A stretch of 58,288 bases of DNA from assembly GCA_019400425.1 (NCBI GenBank), contig JAFREE010000150.1, positions 1 to 58,288 on the forward strand, given 5' to 3'. Shown here in pieces: positions 1-9,600 of the stretch. The position numbers were made by a program, and so were the translations under genes. This DNA is from Hymenochaete sp. R1 (Eukaryota; Basidiomycota; Agaricomycetes; Hymenochaetales; Hymenochaetaceae). A model generated the notes under the pieces. That model saw only the letters and a program-made list of their open reading frames with translations. It ran no database searches and was not told where the DNA came from. Every line of letters starts with the position of its first letter. Within the stretch, counting starts at the first letter, position 1.

Positions 1-403
1 AAGATACATACTTTAGCCACAAGTGCACGAGGTTCGATGGTGTACTGTTGAAGCGGCTTCCTAACAGATTTCCCGTACGCAAAAGCTGTCACCTGAAACA
101 TCATAAGTAAGAAATAACATAAGCGAAGAAAGAAGAAATGATACCCACTCTATCACCTTTTGCCAGATCAGTTACTCCTTCACCCACTGAAGCGATGATG
201 CCTGCTCCTGCTAGACCAAGAACGTGAGGGTACGAACTGGCTTGAAGAAGGAATCCATAATCGGTCTGGTAGACGTCGACAGGGCTGAGTGCAGCAAACT
301 TCATCTCAATGAGCACTTCCCCTTGTCCTGGGGTTGGTGTACTCAATTGGACTTGTTCAACCTTGCCCAATGCAGTTGTTGCGATGCCAGTATGGAAGCT
401 CAT
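1..403 (-). CDS. MDR-family zinc-type alcohol dehydrogenase/enoyl reductase-like protein, 5' part only
   Basis: This is the N-terminal part of a medium-chain dehydrogenase/reductase; the gene runs off the left edge. The start ATG is at 403 and the protein opens MSFHTGIATTALGKVEQVQL. The GroES-like fold follows, with the family signatures FAALSPVDVYQ, PHVLGLAGAG and a KGDR turn. The first exon appears to end after GDR with a GTGGGT donor. The next exon, near 90, begins VTAFAYGKS and runs to the edge. It is clearly a paralogue of the gene at 4993-6280: same order of motifs and the same intron position. Members of this ToxD/CipB-like group use NADPH to reduce activated C=C or C=O bonds and usually lack the zinc ligands of true alcohol dehydrogenases. 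The substrate is unknown. The Rossmann domain lies outside the window. Confidence 0.82.
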
Positions 404-1105
404 GATGAGTGAAGAGTAGTAGTAGGGATTGGGAAGAAAGCTGATCTGTTATGTTGACTTTTAACTGCGATTCAACCATGCTTTATATAGATTTTTTGAA
501 GCGACATTGATTTCTCAGATTGAAAGATTTCGAGTAGAGATCGATCGATAGATGACCAAGATCGCCACCTCTCCTTTGTCATTTCGACCAAAGCACGCAA
601 TGAATGTAGTCTCTTACCTTGTCGCTTAAACCTAAGGGTGAAACCATTTAGAAAGGAACAAAGGAGCAATTGATGGATGACCAAGAATATCTTCCCTCCT
701 TCATAAGCAAAACACGTGATGTAGCCCTTTCTATTTCGGGTGTGAGACACTGCGTCAGTCATCAGCAACTGAATCGCGTGTGGGTTGGCATTGCCACTGA
801 TGAATAGAGAGGGAAAGAGGTTTGGGTCATCTTAAAGAACGAAAAAGATAGCTTGGAATCTTACTCACTGAAGGCACTGGAACATCTTGCTCCGGGATAT
901 TGATAGATTAAATGAGGGTTTTCCATCAATATAATGTTTACAGCGAAGGAAAGCATATCGATATTATGGATGGCACCTAGCGCTTCCAAATGTGAAAATA
1001 TGCAGCAATGCATGGCATTCAAAGAGACTACCCATTGATCTCACACACGAAGAGCGTCAGGCAGTCCTTATACACACAGATATGACAGTAATCACACTCA
1101 CTTAA
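404..1105. other. Intergenic region between MDR gene and aldos-2-ulose dehydratase gene
   Basis: About 700 bases hold the 3' end of the dehydratase gene and the promoter of the left MDR gene. Short open frames exist here but show no recognisable domain or splice logic. I see no continuation of the dehydratase (no lectin-like domain) in any frame. Confidence 0.5.
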
Positions 1106-3684
1106 TCAAGACATAATGCAAAATGCATCGTTTCCTTTACTCGTCCTATCACTACCGTCAATCACCTCCGCAAATACAACGACCATCCACACGGCCCACT
1201 TCTTCCGTTCCGAACGTCGACGTCGAGATATAACGCTTCCAGCCATCCAAGCATGCCAAGGATATTCAACACTTATCTCTCCTCCTCCTCCTCCTTCATC
1301 ATCACTTGCAGGTGGTCTCATGCGCCAAAGTGGATTGTGTTCGAATAACGTGGGTAATACCACCTTTCGAGCTCGAGATTCTTGGTGTGCAGTGGGATGC
1401 GTTGCTACCCAATCGATGTCTTCAATACATTGCAAATATCCAGCGTCACTTCCAGGGTTAGATAAACATGCTCGAATGACGCAAGGCGCTTTGAGTGGTG
1501 TCATATGCGAGGTATGGTAGCAGGTCGGCTCTTTGGAGAACACTGGTATCGACCCAGGCATCGAAGCATCGAAGCACACGTGTGCAATTTCAACGCCTCT
1601 TTCGTATTCCAAATGATCTCGTAATCGAACCTGAAAACCGTCGAGATGGAGATTCACTGTTCAAGGGGGAAATTCAACGTTCTGTAAAAATCAGGAAATA
1701 ACAGTAAAACAATCCCACGCTGAGCATCCATAGACTCATTCCTAGAGATCTGACACGGATTCCATGAAAAGATATAGTCGCGGGTAATGCAAGGGAAGAA
1801 TGCAGGAAGAATATTGAATGCTACCATATCCGAACAATCTGTCACACTCGACGGTCTCAATCTCACAAACACAGTACACTCATCCCCACTGCGTACCAAT
1901 CCCTCGGGGCAATCCACGAGCATGGAAGTCACGCAGTTAGGTGAATCAGTGATACACGTTCGTTCGATGAGTTCCGTGGTAGATGTCAACCATCCAAGTT
2001 TACCGTGTAAAACTTTGACGGCTTCACTTTCATCTGAAGCGAAAACATAGGAAGCATTGGGAGGAAGCACGACGAGGGATATAATGTATCCAGCTATATC
2101 GATGACATCCGTCTCCCAGACAAATGTTGGTTTAGAAGAGATAGAAAAGACGAGTTTTGCATTTTCTATACTTGCCCTGACTGGAGAAGAGACAAAGGAT
2201 CGATGAAGGACTGTCGCATGTTCTGGTTCATTCATTGAAATGAAAGCCAAATCCTACCGATGAATTGACATTCAGTTTCGGCAATTTGACAGATAGAATG
2301 TCGTTCTGACCCATTTATCTCTACCGAAAAAGTGACCAGACGCAATATTCAATGCCGATTCATCGTTGATTTTGTATTTGACGAATCCATCGACATCGAC
2401 GTTGAAGTAATACAAGCCTTTACTCGAGACTGTAGGTAGAATGATCAGTAAGGGAATTAGAGGAGGAAATGCAACCTTACTTGGAGAAGAAACACTCGCA
2501 ATGATTTCATCATTTCCGTCTCCATTAAAATCCTGGCATAGGATATCAAGAATAGAGGCTCCTGGTCCGAAGTCCTCCAGTAAAGTTACTCTCCATAGAG
2601 TGTCTCGAAACTTGCATCCATGGCTTGATGCATCCTTCAAAAGAAGGTATATAGAACTGCCTTGATTGGCCTAGATTGTGGTTAGTAGAGTGAAGGATAA
2701 ATTAAAGATTTACATACCTCGCAACACGCAATGTAGCCGTGAACATCTGACCCAAGTCGTCCTATACATATCTTACCTGGATGAAAGGGAAGTTCTTCCT
2801 TCACCAACAATGGTTTATGCTGCCATCGAGTCCCTTGAAACCATACCACAGACAATCCTTCGTGGCTGGAAATGACAATATCGTCCAATTCTCCTTTTGA
2901 TCCTTTGATGGTAATACATCCTTGAATGGCAGTAAATACTGAATCCATAGCGAGCGTGATTAGCCAAGGTTGTTGAACGTGCACATTCCTAGGTCTGGTG
3001 AAAATCACCAATGGAGTATGAGAGTTCCGTCGAATGGATATGGCAATCGTGAGGAGTTGAAGAGAGAATGTATTCGTGAAATGTCCCGCTTCAAGAAATT
3101 CATCAGCGAATCATGGTAGAACGATGGACAGCGAGTCACCTTTAATGACATTGACACCGGGATAATGACCAATGGTACGACTGGTCCAGTCACCTTCGTC
3201 TGTTCCAAAGTTTTCTAGCCACATGACTCGATTATTGTGTGATGATTCTTTTGCACTAGCCGTGATTACAACTGAAAAGAAATCCATTCAGTTAACACTT
3301 AATCTTTTGTTGATTGCAACTCACGGTCAGTGAATCCATTATTGGTGATATCTATGGCAGTAACGGAAGAGGCATGTATGCGAGATTGAATATCGACAGG
3401 TTGCCATTTGTACAGTGTCTCCTCGTCAATTATCCTTCGTGTCATCGGCATCAATGGGCACCCAGTATCGCAAATTTAATGGCTTACCCTTCGTCGAAAT
3501 CTATGTTCCGTGGGTTTCTGTATAAATTTATTGTTGGTGAAGCATCCAGCAGGCTACAAAGGATAAGATCGTCTAATCGCTTCTTCTTGACTTGCGATGA
3601 GAAACTGATGATGGATGTTGGAGAGGCATTAGATGGTCCAGATATATTCTGTTCGGTAAATAGAGGTAGAGAGTGTTCGATCAT
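1106..3684 (-). CDS. Aldos-2-ulose dehydratase (pyranosone dehydratase)-like protein
   Basis: In the characterised Phanerochaete enzyme this family converts glucosone or 1,5-anhydrofructose into cortalcerone, microthecin and ascopyrone-type products. The gene has about ten short-intron exons. The start ATG at 3684 (MIEHSLPLF) follows an in-frame stop. A beta-propeller with FG-GAP-like repeats comes first: DITNNGFTD and KAGHFTNTF near 3340-3110, then VWFQGTRWQ near 2840 and DFNGDGNDE near 2520. The cupin-type region follows, with SLVVLPPNASYVFASDE near 2080-2040, then EHNPLWRMRP and VEYPWHAWMAG near 1340-1240. The order of all these blocks matches my recollection of the Phanerochaete protein. 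I estimate about 680 residues against about 900 in that enzyme, because the frame stops shortly after the last cupin block and the C-terminal lectin-like domain is absent. MDR genes lie on either side on the same strand. Every exon join I tested keeps frame, so I read it as intact, not a pseudogene. Confidence 0.82.
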
Positions 3685-3848
3685 CGAACTGAGTTATCAA
3701 CATGGAGGTTAGAGGTTGGAAGGAAAGCCATCCGTCCACAGAACATCGAAGTGATCGACGCGCCTCTTTTGTTTTTGTTTTCTCGGGTTTTGTTTCTCTT
3801 TGCCTCTCACTCTCCTCATGGATCCTTTCGAAAATATGAATCACCAAA

Positions 3849-4878
3849 TTACAATTCCATTGACACAAAAACTACATCTATGACGACACAGTGCTTCGAC
3901 CTCTGCTACCTCTGCACGAACATACAATCTTTACATGAACCAGGGAGCCTCATACCCCCCGATACAAACTATTTTACTAGCCTGGGATCCAAGTACGTCA
4001 AGCATGCCTATTGCGAAGGCCATCGTAGAGAGTAATGGTTATGAACTATGGGTTTGCAGACCGCGACGGGGTTGTCGAGGATGGAATGGGTTGAGAGATG
4101 GATTGTTGGGAGTATGAAGGAGCTTCGATACGTGGTGGGATAGGACATCCAGGTTCGGGAGTCTCAGAGAGAAGGAACATGTCAGCCAAAGGTCTATGAA
4201 TGAGGCTGACAGATGACATACCTTTCCTCTATGCCACTTCGACGGCATATTCATATCCTTCGATCAATCTTCGCGCGCCTTTCCATGACGCAGATGCAAG
4301 TGGATGTCCACGATGGGCTGGACTATCCGAGCCATAGGGCGAGTCGGCCTTTGAGGGTTGACGCGAAAGGCTGACCGCCATTGAGAGTTGGTGGGGAGAG
4401 AAAGGAAACTGCAAGCAGGCTTCACGAGGTCGTGGGATGTACGCACACGATATACTCGATGGTTGGTTGACTGGGAAGCGGCTGGCATGCAGGTGGCACG
4501 ACGAGTAACTGGGTTGTCGAGAGAGCAAGACTGTCGAAGGACCTAACAGGTATGCTCATAGCTACGCGGTATGCCGGGGGTGTCATCCACGATGGGTCGG
4601 ATGACGATGGCTACTACGATCCTGGAGCTTCTTGAGTGACGGACTATGAGTGTTCGCAACTGGACCCATAAGGGAGACCTCGACCAGACGCATGAGGGTA
4701 GGTGCGCGACTTGGCCATTAGAGGAAACCCTTTGTTGGGAGCAGATGCAAGTCAGAAGACAAGAGAGCGGCGAGGGATTCAAGATGCAGTTGGTCAGTTC
4801 TTATACACTTGAAAGAGTCAGCCCTTCGAGATCCTCTTCTGGAACGTGGCTAACAAGCCAAATAGAGCCAAATGTTAG
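3849..4878 (+). repeat. Dispersed repeat, copy 1 (about 1.03 kb)
   Basis: This stretch is repeated in the same orientation at 51757-52783. Both copies share long identical runs, for example the block starting CATGAACCAGGGAGCCTCAT (3935 and 51841) and the block around GAAAGAGTCAGCCC near 4812 and 52717. By eye the identity is roughly 90 percent with a few small indels. Similarity begins at TTACAATTCC and fades after AGAGCCAAA. I found no terminal inverted repeats, no TG..CA long-terminal-repeat ends, no convincing target-site duplication and no recognisable transposase or polymerase. Short open frames are conserved in position (for example minus 4229-4528), but nothing shows they are translated. 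It is probably a non-autonomous or degenerate mobile element, or a segmental duplicate. Confidence 0.85.
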
Positions 4879-4992
4879 CCTCAGTCTTATTTTGAAGGCG
4901 ATTTAGATGTTTGTTGGAATCCTTAAAACAAAATCTCATTTTGGCTTGCATAACGACATGTAAATCATTCATTGAATTGTATATGTATATGG

Positions 4993-6280
4993 CTAAAAAT
5001 CAATCCCAATAACAAGTTTATTTCCGCTCACTTTGTTACTTCTGAAGAGCTCAAACGCCTCTTGAGCTCGATCTAACATTGAACCTTTGATAAAAACTTG
5101 CAAAGGATTTGGTTGAATAAGGTCATCCTGTAAGAGTTGCGGCAGTATCTTTGGCATGAAATTATCCCTGACAATCGGGTCCTGTAAAGCATTCTGTTCA
5201 GCGGCAATCCTTTAACACTTAGAATAAGTTGTGGTACTCACATCTTGGTTGCGGAATGTATACACCGGGATAAGGTTCGCCTGAGGAATGACTTCCGCGG
5301 CCCATTTCGGAAGCTCGAAATGCAATGCACTATCTTTCCCATTCACGACTTGATCACCATCCTTCATCGGCATGAGCAGCGCGACTCTTCCACTAGAGGC
5401 CACTGCTGGTGCATAAGCCTCCATACTTGGTCGCGCGCAGATACTGTCAATGACTATCGACGCTTTGGCTCCACCCGAAGCAGAAAGAATCTTCTCGGCG
5501 AGGTTTGCATCTCGATAATCAATGCACGCTTTTGCCCCGAAGGACTGAAGGAGACTGTGGTGTCTCGCAGAAGCAGTCGCGACTATGTTCAGGTATCCGG
5601 CTAGCTTGAGTAGTTGGACCATGAATTGGCCAGACGAAGAGCCAGCGCCGTAGATCAGGATAGGGACGTTTGCTTCCTCAGGAGGTAGAGTACCGGGGAA
5701 AACATAGGAAGGCGGTAATGGAAGGCCGAGAGCAGCTGAACTGAAAATGGTGTACATAGCGCATTGGTAATTATCCGGGATCGATGCAGCAGCGACTAGT
5801 GAATATGTGTCTGGAATCTTAAAAGTAATATAAGTATCGGTATGAGTGAAAAAAAATGCCTGAGAGGGTCAAAAAGCACATACCTTAGCTACCAGCGTAT
5901 GCGGAACCGCGCTAAATTCTTGTAGTGGTCGATGGCGGGTTGCGCCATACGTGTAAGCAGCCACCTATCACAGGTAAAACGGTTAAGAACGATGGAGTCC
6001 AACGAATACCGATCCCATTTCGTACCATATCGCCCTCTTTCAAGTCCGTAATGTCCTTTCCGATCTTCTTAATGAATCCAGCAGCAGCGAGCCCTGGTAC
6101 GTGTGGATATGGATCATTATCAAGAAGCACACCCTGATCGACTTGATATGCATCCGCTGGGCTTAAAGCTGCAAATTTCACTTCAACTAGTACTTCGCCA
6201 GGATTCAGAATTGGCGTCGGAACTTGGACTTGCTCGAGAACCCCGAGTCCTGTTGCAGCAATCGCCTTGTGCGTCGTCAT
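4993..6280 (-). CDS. MDR-family zinc-type alcohol dehydrogenase/enoyl reductase-like protein
   Basis: This is a complete MDR oxidoreductase of about 340 residues and a paralogue of the gene at 1-403. The start ATG at 6280 gives MTTHKAIAATGLGVLEQVQV. Exon 1 (6280-6026) and exon 2 (5964-5884) carry the GroES-like domain with FAALSPADAYQ, PHVPGLAAAG, KEGDMV and VAAYTYGATR. Later exons carry the nucleotide-binding domain: ILIYGAGSSSGQFMVQLLKL near 5660-5600, then FGAKACIDYRD and the 'GRVALLMP' strand. The last exon ends NKLVIGIDF with the stop at 4993. The GAGSSSG loop is the NADPH-binding variant of GxGxxG. I do not see the cysteine cluster of structural-zinc alcohol dehydrogenases, which suggests a ToxD/CipB-type C=C or ketone reductase. 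It lies upstream of the dehydratase gene on the same strand and is separated from it by the repeat. A role on dehydratase products is an inference. Confidence 0.85.
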
Positions 6281-6612
6281 TCGCGAGACCTGTGGTTTGT
6301 GAGAAAGAAATATTCAATGATATGATACGAACTGCGTCCAGTACACGGGTTATTAAGGAAAGTTTAATGACTAGGCTAAACTATGAAGCCTCTTGTTGAT
6401 GGCTTGGTCAGCTTAGTAGAATAGCGTGCGCCAATTTCACAATTATTGAAGATGAGAAAGATGACTAAGACCAAAGAAACTCCGACTAGCGTTGGTAGCA
6501 ACATAATAGAACCGTCTATTTACCATGGACGTAGTTATAAGAATAGTAAAGGCGGAAGACGGTCCTAACGGAATGAACGACTTACAACTAATAAAAAGGA
6601 AACTTGCAGCTC
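6281..6612. other. Intergenic region, nothing recognised
   Basis: This is the 3' side of the dihydrouridine synthase gene and the promoter side of the MDR gene. No gene or repeat was recognised. Confidence 0.4.
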
Positions 6613-8272
6613 CTATATAAATCTGGTCCTCTCGAGCCCAGGGGTCGGGCTCGGTGTTGGCACGTCCTCTCCCGTAATCATCGCAGGCTTCGACATGAAC
6701 GACTGGTTTGCAGGCATCAGCGGTGCGTTCATCGTAATGGGCTCCGGATTTACATGATCTGTCGGCGTTGTCGAGCCAGAGTGTTGCGAGAGATCGCATT
6801 TCTCCTCAGCAGCCTTGACTCTCTGGAGAAGTCCGTTCTTCTCAAAATTTAGCTTTGTTTCATCGCTACCTGAACTAGCTTCGGAGATCGTGAGGTCTTC
6901 GATGAGTTTCTTTTCCATGGTTTCTTGAACGGGTTTTGAGGGCGGCGGATCTAAGGGGAAGAGGTGCCCATTCACACGTTCTAGGATGCTTGCTTCGATC
7001 GCGCGCATTTCCTCCTCTCCGTTCCATAACCCACTCACGTAATCGTTCAAGTCCTCGTAAGACCTAGATCTGTGTAATTGTTGATGAAGTGCTTGGCGGT
7101 CAGCTTTCTTCACGCTGAGGTTGGCTCCCTTGAATTGGTGGATACAAAACTTTGTGCTCGAGAAATGATTTCCCAAGTAACGAGCCTACTTCTTTGATTA
7201 GATTTAAGGTGATAGTTGTGGAAGACGCTTCACTTACAAGTCGAACGTAGGAGGGAGTGAAGGTATCTATTAAATCCGCGAGTGGAGAAGGGGAAAAGCA
7301 GGTCGGGTTTGCTTCTGCTGCTGTTGCAATCATACAGGAATGTGCGCCTAAAAATTATTTCAGCGCAGGGTAGCGTTGCTCCTGATATCATTCATGCTCA
7401 CCAGTGATATCCCGTATTCGAATGGCGTCCTCGCGACTTACACAGTCGCCGTTCTCGATAACAGTCACCCCTTTGCCCAGCCCTTCCACAAACTCGACTA
7501 TCTCCCTTAACCTCCCTATTAACGCCCGTTCTTTTGGCCTCATATTCCTCGTTCGACAATGTACTGTCAAGTTACTGATTCCTGTATTGACTATTTTTTC
7601 CACAAGCTTCAGTGTTTCCTTTTGATCAGGCAATAGACGAATTTTTGCCGAGACGGTGATTTCAGGAGGCATGGCCTCCCTGAGAGCAGTCAATATCGAA
7701 CATAGTAATTCTGGATTCGTGAGTAGCGCTGCGCCCATCCCACCCGACGTGGAAAACGGCTTTGGGCACCCGCAGTTCAGGTCGATCCCAGATACGTCCT
7801 GTTGAACTATCTTCGCGGCCTGTACGGCAAGTTTTGGGTCTGCCGAGCCAATCTGATAGATGAGATAGGGTTTCTCGACGGGATGTGTCGTAAACATAGC
7901 TTTGGAAACGCCGTTGTATGAGACGACACCCGTCTGAGCTACAAAATAATTTAGCATAGCGTAAAAGGGAAAGAAACAGAGACTCACAGTCTACGATGCG
8001 TTCTGAGTGCAGGATGGCTTTATCGACAATTTCGGGACCCCATACTAGCCTTGCACCATATTTGAGCGAGAATAGCCTTGTAGGCACTGAACGAAGTCGT
8101 TTCAGTGCAATGCATTGAACAAAAGTTTGATTAACGCACAAGCTCCCGAGCGGACCATAGGTGCAAGCATAACACCGTTCCTGAAGCTTTCTGGCGTCAA
8201 ATGATCAACTCTTTGGCGCTTCGTGGGCCTCGGCGAGGATGGAGGTGATGCACTACCCTCTCTGCGCGCCAT
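6613..8272 (-). CDS. SMM1: tRNA-dihydrouridine(20) synthase, Dus2/SMM1 type
   Basis: This FMN enzyme uses NADPH to reduce uridine 20 in the D-loop of cytoplasmic tRNAs. The start MARREGSASPPSSPRP at 8272 is preferred; an in-frame ATG at 8347 would add 25 residues. A basic tail (PTKRQRVD) is followed by VMLAPMVRSGALPTRLF, joined over an intron near 8150-8090, and KYGARLVWGPEIVDKA. Next come VSYNGVSKAMF and the catalytic loop DLNCGCPKPFSTSGGMGAAL near 7790-7730; the cysteine of NCGCP is the family's proton donor. The barrel continues with TVSAKIRLL, NLTVHCRTRNMRPKE and GVTVIENGDC. The C-terminal helical tRNA-binding part, beginning FSSTKFCIHQFKGANLS, ends in a Ser/Thr/Pro-rich tail at 6613. I estimate about 440 residues, which is normal for fungal Dus2. 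It is divergently transcribed from the riboflavin synthase gene. Confidence 0.92.
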
Positions 8273-8595
8273 GTGTTTTAAGTTGGATATGTACAAATTG
8301 GTGCAGGATTTGAGGTACTTTGTGAAGTTCAAAAGGCGGTCTGACATGAGCTAGGCCATTAAAGTTGCTTCCGACGATATTATCCTCAAGGAGGTGAGTC
8401 GTGAGCCAAGAAGAAAGGTATCAAAGGTGAGGTTGAAAGAAACGTAGATTCTTAGAAGTGGAATACCCGCTGATTGTATCGCACAAAGGTAAGGTAATGA
8501 TCGGCATGATCGGCTCGCTGTTTACGGAACCAACTTTGGCCCGTTGCTAGCTCACTGGCACACACCTTGTCTCCGATCCTGCAGTCTATATTGCG
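8273..8595. promoter_or_regulatory. Shared divergent promoter region of SMM1 and riboflavin synthase
   Basis: About 320 bases separate the two start codons, which point away from each other. Both promoters must therefore lie here unless one overlaps the neighbouring coding region. I see no clear TATA box. Confidence 0.5.
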
Positions 8596-9423
8596 ATGTT
8601 TACCGGTCTGGTTGGTTCCATATGATTCTGAGGCTCTTCTCACTCATCAAGCTACGTATTTCAGGTCGAACACCTCGGTCGCATCTCAAAGATTGATCGA
8701 GATGGGGGAGGGTGCAAGCTAACCATTGGGCATTCTGCTCCCATCCTCGGAGATTGTCATATCGGAGACTCTATAGCAGTTAATGGTGCTTGTTTGACGG
8801 TCACAGAGTTTGAGGCGGGCGAGTCGAAAGATGGTGGCTGGTTCTCTGTTTGGCTTGCGAACGAGACGTTAAGCAGGACAGAATTGGGTACGTTTTTATC
8901 CCGATCCTAAGCAAAGCGCGTATGCCGACAACGACCGTCAGGTGAACGAAAAGTAGGAGATAACGTCAATCTTGAACGAGCAATGGGAGCGCACGTCCGC
9001 TTTGGGGGACATTTTGTGCAAGCTCACGTCGATACGACTGCTACAATCATTTCTCGCATACCAGATGGCGATTCTGTTCGCCTAACATTTGAGCTGGCTC
9101 CCCCCACTTCCAATGTCCCATCAGTCCAACAATACATCATCCCAAAGGGATACGTGGCACTCGATGGTGCCAGCTTGACCATCACGCAAGTCGATGATTC
9201 ATCACGTACATTTGGTGTGATGCTGATTCAGCACACACAAGAGCGGATCACACTAGGCTCAAAGAAAGTTGGAGAGAAGGTGAATGTTGAAGTGGACATG
9301 GTTGGGAAGTATGTTGAGAAGAGTGTCGTTGCCGCTTTGGGCGGGCAAGGAGGTCATGATGGAATACAGGCAATGGTAAGAAAAGTAGTAGAGGACGTGT
9401 TGAAAGAGAAAGGAATAGCGTAA
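8596..9423 (+). CDS. RIB5: Riboflavin synthase, alpha subunit
   Basis: This enzyme catalyses the last step of riboflavin synthesis, the dismutation of two 6,7-dimethyl-8-ribityllumazine molecules. There are three exons: 8596-8610, 8665-8887 and 8942-9423. They sum to exactly 720 nt, giving 239 residues. Exon 1 is only 15 nt and encodes MFTGL; splicing to VEHLGRIS restores the canonical N-terminus MFTGLVEHLG. Two lumazine-binding barrels follow. The first contains GDSIAVNGACLTVTEF and the second GGHFVQAHVDTTATI and YVALDGASLTITQVD. The C-terminal helix ends EDVLKEKGIA. The paired barrels and their NGACLTV/DGASLTI repeats identify the family with confidence. The start codon would be missed by any caller that ignores very short first exons. 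The gene lies about 180 bases upstream of the Lam gene. Confidence 0.95.
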
Positions 9424-9600
9424 GGTTGAATATATGCACTTAGATTTTACTGTTTCCACGTGTTGATGATCTACTCCCGAAGTCGAGACTCGAGAGACTC
9501 GAGTCGACCTCAGCCCTCAACGACCGGCTCTTCGCAACGCAGCAAGCCTGCGCAGCACCAACCATCATCTTCGTCCTCGACGGCGACGACGACAACGCCC

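Noticed and set aside
472..768. Minus-strand 98-codon frame downstream of the dehydratase as a possible lectin domain or separate gene
   Set aside because: No similarity to the expected lectin-like domain and no splice signals linking it to the dehydratase frame.
4229..4906. Open frames conserved in position between the two repeat copies as possible transposon proteins
   Set aside because: They are short, differ by frame-neutral and frame-shifting changes alike, and contain no recognisable motif; conservation follows simply from DNA identity.
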